From contig JAPLSN010000009.1 of NCBI GenBank assembly GCA_026398615.1, positions 1 to 32,178 of the forward strand: a stretch of DNA of 32,178 nucleotides, written 5' to 3'. The notes beneath the pieces were generated by a model, which saw only the letters and a program-made list of their open reading frames with translations, searched no databases and was not told where the DNA came from. Origin of the DNA: Spirochaetota bacterium (lineage in GTDB: Bacteria; Spirochaetota; Spirochaetia; Treponematales; UBA12059). A program made the position numbers and the translations under genes. Positions within the stretch are counted from its first letter, which is position 1. Every line of letters begins with the position of its first letter. This document shows, piece after piece, positions 14,840-23,284 of this stretch.

Positions 14840-15107
14840 CGCCTTCGCCCCTCCCGGCGAATTCTCGATCCGCCTGGGAACGCGGGATCTGTTTTCCCGC
14901 ATCCAGTCTGAATATCGGACGGTTGCGGGGGGGAAATAAGCACATCATGGCAGGCCCCCGGAGCGCCTGCGGCCGATCTGCCGCATTCAGGTTTTTCAGA
15001 CCTCGTGGATGTTTTCCGTCGCGGACCCCGGGGAAAAAGCATTATGATGGATGGAAGGCGGCTGGGCGCGAACCGCACCCGGCGGGCGCCCAAGGATGGA
15101 ACGGACG

Positions 15108-17045
15108 ATGGAAAACCCGAAGCCGGAACCCGCCGACGCGAACATCGTGCCGGGAATGACGCTCGACGCGGAAACGCGGCTCAAGCTCATCCTGGAAAAC
15201 ACTCAGGACAGCTACTGGATCTCCGACCTGTCCGGGAAGACGATCTACATGAGCCCTTCCGTCGAGCGCCAGCTCGGGTACACGGTCGGGGAATATCTTG
15301 GCATGACGCTCGAGGAACGGCTGCCCGCGGAATCCGCCAAAAAGATGACGAGCGTCCTGCACGAGGCGATCGAGGGGGCGAGGCTGGGCCTCTTCAGGCA
15401 GGGTTCACCCGGCATCAGCTTCGAGCTTCTGCACCGCCACAAGAACGGGCGGCTCGTCTGGGGCGAGGTCCACGCGTCCATCGTGTTCGACGACGGCGGA
15501 CTTCCCGTCGCGGTCAACGGCATCACGCGCAATATCGACGAGCGAAAGCGCTACGAGATGGCCCTCAAGGCCAGCGAAACCCGCTACCGGGCTATCCTGT
15601 CCCAGATTCCCGACGCCGTCGTCATACACCGCAAGGGAACCTTCGTTTTTGTGAGCGATGCCATCGAGAAGATCACCGGGTTCAAGCCCCATGAGCTGGT
15701 CGGCAGGAGCATCGTCGATTTTTCCGATCCGGCCGAGGTTCCGCGGCTCAACGAAATAGGGAACAAGCGCGAAGCCGGCGAGCCGGTGCCCGGTTTCCAC
15801 GAGAGCCGCATCCTTTCCACGTCGGGAGAATACCGGGACATGGAAGTCCGCGCGACCCTCCTCGAGATGGACGACAAGCTGTTCACCATCGCGGTCCTCA
15901 CCGACATCACCGAGCGGAAACGGGCGGACGAGGCGGCCCGGGAGACCGAGGGAAAATACCGGGACCTCGTGGACCTGCTCCCGACCGGGGTCTTCGAGAC
16001 CGACCTCAATGGCCGCGCGGTCTACGTGAACGACCAGATGTACCGCCTCTTCGGGTACGACTGGATGAACGATCCGCTTCCCTCCAGTATTTTCGATACC
16101 ATCGCGCCCGAATGCCGCGAACAGGCCGGCGAGAACATGCGCAGGATCGCGGGCGGGGAATCCATCGGGCCGAGGGAATACACCTGCCTCCGCAAGGACG
16201 GTACGCGCTTCGACGTCCAGATCCATTCCTCGGTCTTCCTGCGGAACGGCGCCCCGATCGGGATGCGCGGCGTGATGCTGGACATCACGGACCGGAAACT
16301 GCGCGAACGGGAGCTGCTCAAGGCCAACAAGCTGGAAGCCATCGGCGTCCTCGCCGGGGGGATCGCCCACGACTTCAACAACATCCTCACCGCGGTCATG
16401 GGGAACCTGAGCCTGGCCGCGATCGAGGACGGCCTTCCGGCGGAAGCCAGGAATTTCATCGTCGAGGCGGAACGGCAGATCATCCGCGCCCGCGACCTGA
16501 CCGGCCGCCTCATGCTCGTGGCCAAGGGCGGCGTCATCATCCGCAAGGACGCTCCCGTCGCGGAGATCATCGGCGATGTCGTCGACTTCAACCTGAAGGG
16601 CTCGAAATCGTCCTACTGGGTCAGGTTCGGCGATGACGTGCCCGCGATCGGGATCGACGGCGACAGTTTCAGCCAGATCGTGACGAGCCTCGTGATCAAC
16701 GCGAGCCAGGCGATGCCGAAGGGCGGGGTCATCGAGATCGACGTCAGCCGGCACGGTTCCAGGAAAAGGTCCGCGAAGGCCCGGGATGCGGCGGGCGAAG
16801 CGGGCCTTCCCGCCGGGGACTATCTCTGCCTCTCGATCCGGGACGAGGGCATCGGCATACCGCCGGAAAACCTGGACCGCATCTTCGACCCCTATTTTTC
16901 GACCAAACCCGGCGGTTCCGGGCTCGGTCTCGCGGTGGTCCAGGCCATAGTGGAGAAGAACGGAGGGCGCATCACCGTCCAGTCCCGCCCGAACGAGGGG
17001 ACGCGCTTCGCCGTCTACCTTCCCGCCGCCGATCGGCCGGCGTGA
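15108..17045 (+). CDS. Cytoplasmic PAS-PAS-PAS sensor histidine kinase
   Basis: This protein of about 645 residues has no membrane helix. Three consecutive PAS domains begin near 'ILENTQDSYWISDLSG', 'ILSQIPDAVVIHRKG' and 'LVDLLPTGVFETDLNG', each ending in a PAC-type 'ITxxxxERK' or 'ITDRKLRE' segment. The H-box is GVLAGGIAHDFNNILTAVMG with H421, an HDFNN-type dimerisation domain. The ATPase shows an N-box (VINASQAM), G1 (RDEGIGIPPE), F-box (FDPYFSTK) and G2 (GGSGLGL). There is no receiver domain and no response-regulator gene nearby, so the partner is elsewhere. A TATGAT box at 15043-15048 may be the promoter. Starts at 15051 and 15096 are alternatives. The stop is 13 nt from the convergent TsaC gene. 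Confidence 0.9.
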   Translation: MENPKPEPADANIVPGMTLDAETRLKLILENTQDSYWISDLSGKTIYMSPSVERQLGYTVGEYLGMTLEERLPAESAKKMTSVLHEAIEGARLGLFRQGSPGISFELLHRHKNGRLVWGEVHASIVFDDGGLPVAVNGITRNIDERKRYEMALKASETRYRAILSQIPDAVVIHRKGTFVFVSDAIEKITGFKPHELVGRSIVDFSDPAEVPRLNEIGNKREAGEPVPGFHESRILSTSGEYRDMEVRATLLEMDDKLFTIAVLTDITERKRADEAARETEGKYRDLVDLLPTGVFETDLNGRAVYVNDQMYRLFGYDWMNDPLPSSIFDTIAPECREQAGENMRRIAGGESIGPREYTCLRKDGTRFDVQIHSSVFLRNGAPIGMRGVMLDITDRKLRERELLKANKLEAIGVLAGGIAHDFNNILTAVMGNLSLAAIEDGLPAEARNFIVEAERQIIRARDLTGRLMLVAKGGVIIRKDAPVAEIIGDVVDFNLKGSKSSYWVRFGDDVPAIGIDGDSFSQIVTSLVINASQAMPKGGVIEIDVSRHGSRKRSAKARDAAGEAGLPAGDYLCLSIRDEGIGIPPENLDRIFDPYFSTKPGGSGLGLAVVQAIVEKNGGRITVQSRPNEGTRFAVYLPAADRPA

Positions 17046-17058
17046 AGGGGTTCCGGCC

Positions 17059-18042
17059 TCATTTCATGGAGGCCTTGTAGAGGCGGTCGTTCACCGCCCG
17101 CCCGATGCCCTCGTCGGGGACGCGCTCCGCCCAGATTTCGGTGTACGCGAAAGCGTCCATCTCGTGGAGCAGATCGAAGAGCGCCGCCGCCGCTTCCACG
17201 GTGTCGCCCGACGGGGAGAGGCAGCGGGTGACCGCGAACAGCCCGGCCGCGGCGCCCGAGTTCCGTCGCGTCGCGTTGGAGAAAAAGATCGCGGCGGCTC
17301 CCGATGCCGGTTTCGCGCGGGCGAGGCCGCCCAAAGGGACGAGGTGGAGCGTCGAGCGTGGCGCGTAGTGGTGGGGGAGCTGGCCCGGCGAAGTCGGGGC
17401 GCCTGCCGACCAGTCCCGCAGTTCGATATCCCCGACGACCTCGCGCAGGCGTTCGAGCGTCAGGCCGCCCGTACGCAGGATGACCGGATTTCCCGATGAA
17501 ACGTCCACCACGGTGCTCTCCACGCCGACTTCGCAGCGGCCGCCGTCCAGGATGAAGTCCACGCGATCCCCGAGTTGCTCGGCGACGTGCTCCGCGCGGG
17601 TCGGCGAAAGGTAGCCGAAGGGATTAGCGCTCGGGGCAGCCACGGCGCCGGTGGAGCGCTCGATGAGGGCTCGGGCGACGGGGTGAGATGGGAAGCGGAT
17701 CGCCACCGTCGGGAGTCCGCTCGTGGCGATATCGGGCACGATCGCCTTCTTGGGCATGACGAGGGTGAGCGGCCCGGGCCAGAAGGCTGCCATGAGTAGA
17801 CGAGCCGTCGAACCCGGCGGCTGGGCCAGCAGGGACACGGTAGCCATGTCGGCGATATGGACGATGAGGGGATCGAAATGCGGGCGCCGCTTGGCTTCGA
17901 AGATGCGGGCCAGGGCGATGGGATCGTAAGCGTTGGCGCCGAGGCCGTACACGGTCTCGGTGGGCATGGCCACGAGCCGGCCGGCCTTGATCGCCTCGGC
18001 CGCCCGCGAGATGTTTTCGTCGGTCGGTTTCAGGATTTCCAT
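17059..18042 (-). CDS. L-threonylcarbamoyladenylate synthase, Sua5 type
   Basis: This 327-residue enzyme makes threonylcarbamoyl-AMP from threonine, bicarbonate and ATP for the t6A37 modification of ANN-decoding tRNAs. The N-terminal YrdC/TsaC domain shows 'GRLVAMPTETVYGLGANA' (25-42), 'KRRPHFDPLIVHI', 'FWPGPLTLV' and 'AVAAPSANPFGYLSPT'. 'VESTVVD' and 'ILRTGG' close the active site. The extra C-terminal part, from 'SPGQLPHHYAPR' on, is the Sua5 domain, making this the long form. The ATG at 18042 follows a TATACT box after 17 nt, giving a predicted leader of only about 10 nt. It is transcribed divergently from the SprA-like gene. Confidence 0.93.
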   Translation of the reverse strand: MEILKPTDENISRAAEAIKAGRLVAMPTETVYGLGANAYDPIALARIFEAKRRPHFDPLIVHIADMATVSLLAQPPGSTARLLMAAFWPGPLTLVMPKKAIVPDIATSGLPTVAIRFPSHPVARALIERSTGAVAAPSANPFGYLSPTRAEHVAEQLGDRVDFILDGGRCEVGVESTVVDVSSGNPVILRTGGLTLERLREVVGDIELRDWSAGAPTSPGQLPHHYAPRSTLHLVPLGGLARAKPASGAAAIFFSNATRRNSGAAAGLFAVTRCLSPSGDTVEAAAALFDLLHEMDAFAYTEIWAERVPDEGIGRAVNDRLYKASMK

Positions 18043-18059
18043 GTGCGCGTACCGCGGAC

Positions 18060-18065
18060 AGTATA
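18060..18065 (-). promoter_or_regulatory. -10 box of the TsaC/Sua5 gene
   Basis: TATACT on the minus strand, 17 nt before the ATG at 18042. It shares an 85-bp divergent intergenic region with the box at 18116. Confidence 0.45.
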
Positions 18066-18115
18066 GCAACGACGCATCACCATCGTCGACCGTTGTTCCG
18101 CCGCCCGGATTCCGC

Positions 18116-18121
18116 TATATT
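18116..18121 (+). promoter_or_regulatory. -10 box of a leaderless transcript (SprA-like gene)
   Basis: TATATT is followed by six nt (ccacgt) and the ATG at 18128. No Shine-Dalgarno sequence is present. Confidence 0.5.
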
Positions 18122-18127
18122 CCACGT

Positions 18128-19099
18128 ATGGTGCGCATGGGTCGCGTCGACAGCCTGTTCGTATCCTCATGGTCCGTCACGGCCGCCCGGGGCGTTTCCG
18201 CCGTCGGGAAACCCGCTCCTGCCCGGGAAGTTTCCGCCCTGGCGGCGGAACTTCCGGAGGTTCCATCGCGCCGTGGAGGCATCTTATCCGACATTTCCCC
18301 CGAAGCGCGACGGGCTTTCGAAGCCATTCCCGCCGTGGCTCCCCAGGAGTCCCGCCCCGGCGGGAAAGCCATCGGGGAAATTCCCGGTGAATCGACCGGC
18401 AAAAAGGCCGCCAGCCCTGCCAAACCCGGCGATGAGGACGCGGACGACGGCGTCGGAAGCGCGAAGGGAAGGGACTTGGCCGCGGAAGCGGACAAGGAAG
18501 CCGCGAAAGCCGATGCGGAAGCCGAGGATGACGAAGCGAAGCGCCTCCTGGACAAGGGCGGCCGCAAACGGGGCGCCGAGCGAAGGCTGGACGAAGCCCT
18601 AGCCGAAAAGGGAAGGGCGGAAAACCGGGACGAAGCAAGGCGAGGCGAAAACCGGTCCGATACCGCGCAGGTGATCCGCGCCCTCAGCAGCCGGGACGCC
18701 GAGGTGCGAGCGCACGAAGCCGCACACGTCGGGGCGGGCGGCCGATATGTCCGGGGCGGCGCGAGCTTTTCCTACCAGCGCGGGCCCGACGGCAGGATGT
18801 ACGCCGTAGGCGGCGAGGTCGGCATCGATACCTCCCCCGTTCCGGGGAACCCCGAGGCGACCGCGGCCAAGATGCGCACCGTCCGCGCCGCCGCGCTCGC
18901 CCCCGCAGATCCCTCGGGCGCTGATCGTTCCGTGGCCGCCGCCGCGGCGCAGCAGGAAGCGGCGGCGCTGTCCGAACTGGCGCAAAAACGGTCTGTCGCT
19001 TCCGTGGCGGCCGCGCCCGGCGGCGCTGCCTCGGCGAAGGACGCCACGAAACCCCGGGGCGCGTACGAAGTCGGGAATTCCATCGATACCTACGCCTGA
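18128..19099 (+). CDS. SprA-related putative metalloprotease
   Basis: This 323-residue protein has an N-terminal half of low complexity, rich in Ala, Lys, Glu and Asp, with a charged helical stretch at about 115-185. A conserved SprA-related domain follows. The domain shows '[13 protein letters not shown]' with a zinc-protease-type HExxH (H196, E197, H200), '[22 protein letters not shown]' and '[16 protein letters not shown]'. The family is annotated as putative metalloprotease catalytic domain; its substrate is unknown. There is no signal peptide. The ATG lies 6 nt after TATATT and has no Shine-Dalgarno sequence; a second in-frame ATG is three codons on. It precedes deoD by 80 nt on the same strand. 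Confidence 0.82.
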   Translation: MVRMGRVDSLFVSSWSVTAARGVSAVGKPAPAREVSALAAELPEVPSRRGGILSDISPEARRAFEAIPAVAPQESRPGGKAIGEIPGESTGKKAASPAKPGDEDADDGVGSAKGRDLAAEADKEAAKADAEAEDDEAKRLLDKGGRKRGAERRLDEALAEKGRAENRDEARRGENRSDTAQVIRALSSRDAEVRAHEAAHVGAGGRYVRGGASFSYQRGPDGRMYAVGGEVGIDTSPVPGNPEATAAKMRTVRAAALAPADPSGADRSVAAAAAQQEAAALSELAQKRSVASVAAAPGGAASAKDATKPRGAYEVGNSIDTYA

Positions 19100-19179
19100 T
19101 CGTCCCGGCAAGGGAATGCATCGCCGCGGGGCGGCTCGCGCCATCCCCGGGCCGGATATCCATGCAAGGAGTACACAGC

Positions 19180-19887
19180 GTGAGCGTCCACATCGAAGCG
19201 AAACCCGGAGAGATCGCCGAGAGCATCCTCCTCCCGGGCGACCCCCTGCGCGCCAAGTTCATCGCGGAGACCTTCCTCGAGAATCCGGCCTGCTTCAACC
19301 GCGTCCGCAACATGTTCGGCTACACCGGAACCTGGAACGGGGTACGGGTGTCGGTCATGGGCACCGGGATGGGCATGCCCTCGCATTCCATCTACGTCAA
19401 CGAACTCCTGCGGGAATACGGGGTCAAGCGGGCCATTCGCGTCGGTACCTGCGGTTCGATCAGGGAGGAGGTCCGCGTGCGGGACATCGTTCTAGCGATG
19501 AGCGCGTCGACCGATTCCAACGTGAACCGCATACGTTTCAGGGGATTGGACTACGCGCCCGCCGCGTCCTTCGGCCTCCTCGGCCTGGCCGCCGAGGCGG
19601 CGCGGGAAAGCGGCGTGCGCGTCCACGTGGGGACGATACTGTCGAGCGACAGTTTCTACGGGGACGATCCGGAGGCGTGGAAGCTCTGGGCCAGGTACGG
19701 CGTCATGGGGATCGAGATGGAATGCGCCGAACTCTACACCCTCGCGGCCAGGTACGGCGCACAAGCCCTCGCCATCCTCACGGTGAGCGACAGCATCGTG
19801 ACGGGGGAATCGACGTCCCCGACGGAACGCGAAACCGGTTTCGGGGCGATGGCGGAGATCGCGCTGCGGACCATGGCCGGCGGCTGA
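19180..19887 (+). CDS. deoD: Purine nucleoside phosphorylase, DeoD type
   Basis: This 235-residue enzyme splits purine (deoxy)nucleosides with phosphate into base and (deoxy)ribose-1-phosphate. Hexameric DeoD landmarks are complete: H4, '[14 protein letters not shown]' (18-30, G20 and R24 phosphate ligands), R43, R87 with 'RVGTCGS' (phosphate), E179-M-E181 (ribose) and D204 in 'TVSDS', the purine N7 protonating residue at the same number as in E. coli. The GTG at 19180 is chosen because AAGGAG lies 8 nt upstream and the length then equals the family norm; an ATG at 19162 would put the Shine-Dalgarno inside the gene. It fits with the nucleoside importer and deaminase in this window. Confidence 0.95.
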   Translation: MSVHIEAKPGEIAESILLPGDPLRAKFIAETFLENPACFNRVRNMFGYTGTWNGVRVSVMGTGMGMPSHSIYVNELLREYGVKRAIRVGTCGSIREEVRVRDIVLAMSASTDSNVNRIRFRGLDYAPAASFGLLGLAAEAARESGVRVHVGTILSSDSFYGDDPEAWKLWARYGVMGIEMECAELYTLAARYGAQALAILTVSDSIVTGESTSPTERETGFGAMAEIALRTMAGG

Positions 19888-19918
19888 CCGGAAGCCGCAC
19901 TTCGGGCGCGGCGAACGG

Positions 19919-22900
19919 TCAGGTCTTCGATCCGAGTTCCAGGATCAGTTCCACTTCGCCGCGCGAAAGCTTGACCGTCCGCGCGATCTCCTCGACCGTC
20001 CAGCCCTGGTGGGCGAGCTTCCGGACCGTTTCCTGGACGCTTACTGACGGTGCGCCGCGCTCCTTCTTGCCCGATCCCGCCTCTTCCTTGAGCAGGGAGT
20101 TGAGCAGCTTGAGCTGGTCGGTGGCTTTCCGGTTGATCTCCTCCAGGCGGGTTTCGGTGCGCGCGAGCCATTCGCGGGCCTTGCCGACTTCTTCGGAGCG
20201 CTTTTCGAGATCAGCCATCGCGGTTTCGATCCCTTCCAGTTTTTCCGCCGCGACGTCGATCTTCTCCTTGCCGTCGAGCACGAAATCGATGGAGCGCCCG
20301 AGTTCGGCCACCCGTTCGGGGTAACCCTTCACCGCGGCGTCCAGCTCGCGCACCGTCTTCTCGAGTCCCTGGACCGCGGCGAAATTCTTGTCCACGGCGT
20401 CGATCGTCGTGTCGAGGATGTTGGATTTCTTTTCGAGGCGCTGGTACTTGGACTCCGCCTCGCTCGAAAGCTCGGAAAGCTTGCGCACTTCCGCCTGGAT
20501 CTGCGTGAGCGCGTCGCCCGAGGAATTGACCTGCGCCAGCTTGCGGTCGACCTCCGCCGAGAGCGCGAGCAGGCGGTTGAAATCCTCTTCCAGCGCGTCG
20601 ACCCGCCGCTTTTCGGCGGTGAAGCGGCCGAGCTTCTGGTTCAGATCCTCCTCGAGCTTCCTGACGGCGGTCATGCGGTTGTCGATTTCGGCCAGCTCCC
20701 CGCGCCTGGATTCCACGCGGGCGGCTTCGGCCTTGAGGCCTTCGATCCGTTCGGCGAGCCCGGCGCGGAGTTCGTCCGCGCGTTCGAAGAGCTTGGTCTG
20801 CGAGGTGAAATCCTTGACGCGCCGGTCGATGTCCGCGACGTGGGCCTGGCGTTCGCGCGATTCCTGGTCGAAGCGGGCGAGGACCTGCTTTTCCCCCGAC
20901 TCGAGCCGCTCGCGAGCTTCCTGCGCCGACCTGCGGAAATCCTCCTGGGCAAGGGCTATCTCGTCCTCGATCTCCTTTGCCCGTCTGGCGGCGTCGGCGG
21001 ACAGGCCGTCACGGGTCCGGGTGAAATCGCGCAGGGTTTCGGAGGTCTGCTCGGAGAGCTCGGTGCGGAACCGGGCGATCTCCGCGGCGTACGAGGAGAT
21101 TTTCTGGGAAAGGGATGCGTGCTCCGTCTCCGCTTCCCTGATGGCCTTGTGCACGGATTCGCGGTGGGCCTTCGTGTCGCGCTCGGATTGATCCCTCGCA
21201 TTTTTTTCCGCGGACGCCCAGTCCTTGCGGGCCGATTCCGACAACTTCCCGAGGGATGCGTCGAGCTCGGTTTTCCAGCCGGACAGCTTGACTTCGACGT
21301 CCTCGCTCCTCGTTTTCAGGCCCGAGAAGAAGTCGTCCTCGAAGAGCCTGAGCTTTTCCGAGACGTTCGAATAGGCCTGGGTCTTGAGGACGTTGAGGTC
21401 CTTTTCGATCGACTCCATGGACGAACGCATCCTGTCGTACTCGGCCTTCATCTCGGCTTCGAACGAAATCTTCCGTTCGGCGAAATCGCGGCCGAAACGC
21501 TCGAAGTCCTCGCCGACGGCGCGTTGGACGCCGGTCATGGTTTCGCGGAGCGCCCGGTCCAGCCGGCCGATGTCCGTCTCCGCGTCTTCCAGCTTGGCGA
21601 TCCGGCGCTCGACGTCCGAACGGTACGCTTCGAGCCGTCCGTCGAACCCTTCCGCGAGGCGTTTTTCGGTCTCCGCGCCTTCCCGCGCGATCTTTTCGTT
21701 GAGGGCAAGCACGATCTCCTTGCCGCGGCGGTCGGTCTCCGCGGCTTCGATCTCGAGGGCGACGGCGCGATCGACGAGCTTCCCCGCGGTTTCCTCGACC
21801 CCGATCCTGGCTTTTTCGATCGCCGCGCCGGCTTCGGAAGCCACCCGTTTTTCGGCGTCCGCGAGTTCCTTCGCCATCCGCTCGCCCATGGCCCTGGTCG
21901 CTTCCTTCGCCCGGGCTTCGGCGCCCGAGAGCTCGGACTGCAGCGCGGACGCGCCGTCGGTGAAATTCCTCGTCGCTTCCTCGAGTTCGCGCTTCGATTC
22001 CGCGACGGATTCCCTCGTGGAGGATTTCAGCTCGGCCTGGCGCCTGACGAGGTCTTCCTGGAGGGCTTTCAGGTTGTCCTTCACCTTGAGGCCGAGCGCG
22101 TCCGCCAGCTCGACGAACTTCCGCTCGACGCGGCCGTAGCGTTCCTCGTAGAGTTTTTCCGCGTCCGCCACGCGGCTTTCCGCCGCGCCGATCCTGGCGG
22201 CCAGGCGTTCGGCTTCCGCCGTCATCTCCGCCCGGTTGCCTTCGATCAGTTCTTCGGCTTCCTTCTGCCATTCGGACTTCACGGACCTGGCGAGGGCTTG
22301 CGCCTCGACGAGGCGGTCCTTGGCGGCTTGCTGTACGGTCTGGAACTTGGATTCGAGGGCTTCCCTGAGCTTGTCGCCCCGGCCGTCGATCTGGGCCTTG
22401 AGCTTTTCGTAGGTGGCGTCCTCGAGGGATTCGGCTTCCGCCCTGGCGCGCTTGAACGCGTCGGCGAGCATCGCCTCGATCTCGGCGGCGCGGAACCTGG
22501 CGCGTTCGGCGGCTTCACGGTAGGCGGCCTGGACCGACTGGGCTTTCTCGTCCGCGCGCGAGGCGAGGCCATCGATCTCGGCGGAAACTTCGCCGAGCCT
22601 GCGGTCGGCTTCCTCGGAAACGCCGTCCCTGACCTGCCTGAGCTCGTCGCGGGCATCCGCGATGAAACCCTCGCGCAAGACCGGGAGTTCGGCTTCGATG
22701 AGGTCCATCGATTCACGGGCTTTTTCGAGCTTGCCTGAGACCCCGTCCACGAAGACGCTCTCGTCGTGCATGCGCCGGAGGTTCGCGTCGACCGCCTGGG
22801 TCATCTTCATGAGCTGGGCGAGCGCATTGTCGTACTCGGCGATGCGGGATCCGATGGTTCCGATCGCCTCGGCGCGGGAATTGAGCGCTTCTTCCGCCTC

Positions 22901-23134
22901 GCGGACCTTGTCGAGCGCGACCCTGGCGGCTTTCTGCCGGACGTCCAGCTCGATCCCGTACGAGTTGAGATCCTCGCTCCGCTTGTCCACGTAGGCCGAA
23001 AGCTCGTCGCGGAGCCTGTCCGTGAATTTTTTCACCTTCTCCAGCGACCTGTTGCTGCGGTCGAGGAAACGATAGACGGCGAGCACGATGATGACGATTC
23101 CCAAGGTTATGAAATGGCCCGTTTCCAGCGGCAT
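19919..23134 (-). CDS. Giant membrane-anchored coiled-coil protein (SpiroCoCo family)
   Basis: This 1,071-residue protein begins with one transmembrane helix (about 7-24, 'HFITLGIVIIVLAVYRFLD'). About 1,000 residues of almost uninterrupted coiled coil follow, rich in Glu, Ala, Arg and Lys with heptad spacing. It ends in a short helix-turn-helix-like domain ('LAHQGWTVEEIARTVKLSRG', then EVELILEL). This fits the spirochaete-restricted SpiroCoCo family. The long coil should lie in the cytoplasm, tethered to the membrane; a cytoskeletal or spacer role is inference. GGGGAG 5 nt before the ATG supports the start. It lies 150 nt downstream of the CHAT gene and converges with deoD. Confidence 0.88.
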   Translation of the reverse strand: MPLETGHFITLGIVIIVLAVYRFLDRSNRSLEKVKKFTDRLRDELSAYVDKRSEDLNSYGIELDVRQKAARVALDKVREAEEALNSRAEAIGTIGSRIAEYDNALAQLMKMTQAVDANLRRMHDESVFVDGVSGKLEKARESMDLIEAELPVLREGFIADARDELRQVRDGVSEEADRRLGEVSAEIDGLASRADEKAQSVQAAYREAAERARFRAAEIEAMLADAFKRARAEAESLEDATYEKLKAQIDGRGDKLREALESKFQTVQQAAKDRLVEAQALARSVKSEWQKEAEELIEGNRAEMTAEAERLAARIGAAESRVADAEKLYEERYGRVERKFVELADALGLKVKDNLKALQEDLVRRQAELKSSTRESVAESKRELEEATRNFTDGASALQSELSGAEARAKEATRAMGERMAKELADAEKRVASEAGAAIEKARIGVEETAGKLVDRAVALEIEAAETDRRGKEIVLALNEKIAREGAETEKRLAEGFDGRLEAYRSDVERRIAKLEDAETDIGRLDRALRETMTGVQRAVGEDFERFGRDFAERKISFEAEMKAEYDRMRSSMESIEKDLNVLKTQAYSNVSEKLRLFEDDFFSGLKTRSEDVEVKLSGWKTELDASLGKLSESARKDWASAEKNARDQSERDTKAHRESVHKAIREAETEHASLSQKISSYAAEIARFRTELSEQTSETLRDFTRTRDGLSADAARRAKEIEDEIALAQEDFRRSAQEARERLESGEKQVLARFDQESRERQAHVADIDRRVKDFTSQTKLFERADELRAGLAERIEGLKAEAARVESRRGELAEIDNRMTAVRKLEEDLNQKLGRFTAEKRRVDALEEDFNRLLALSAEVDRKLAQVNSSGDALTQIQAEVRKLSELSSEAESKYQRLEKKSNILDTTIDAVDKNFAAVQGLEKTVRELDAAVKGYPERVAELGRSIDFVLDGKEKIDVAAEKLEGIETAMADLEKRSEEVGKAREWLARTETRLEEINRKATDQLKLLNSLLKEEAGSGKKERGAPSVSVQETVRKLAHQGWTVEEIARTVKLSRGEVELILELGSKT

Positions 23135-23196
23135 GGACGTCTCCCCGTTCCAGTCTGCGGCGCGATCCGCGTCCGTCGGCCTTCAGCAATCGGCTC

Positions 23197-23202
23197 AGTA
23201 TA
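23197..23202 (-). promoter_or_regulatory. -10 box of the SpiroCoCo gene
   Basis: TATACT on the minus strand within GATATATACTGAG, 62 nt before the ATG at 23134. A weak TTCTAT sits 17 nt upstream as a possible -35. It suggests the gene has its own promoter rather than relying on CHAT read-through. Confidence 0.4.
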
Positions 23203-23284
23203 TATCATAAGCGGCGGGAATAGAAGCCAAAGCCGGGGAAACGCGGGCCGCCTGAGCGTTCGTGGCGATGGAAACCCCGGCGGC

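Noticed and set aside
15043-15053. Kinase start at the ATG at 15051 as a leaderless message
   Set aside because: The TATGAT box is only 2 nt from that ATG, and the resulting first 15 residues are Gly/Arg/Pro-rich and unlike a PAS-protein N-terminus; a later start fits better.
20840-22738. Plus-strand open frame of 632 codons with Phe/Gly/Leu-rich repeats
   Set aside because: It is the antisense of the coiled-coil gene; its apparent repeats reflect the heptad codons of the other strand.
23228-23284. GCCGGGG/CCCCGGC pair after the CHAT stop as a terminator
   Set aside because: Seven base pairs with a loop of over 30 nt and no real T-run.
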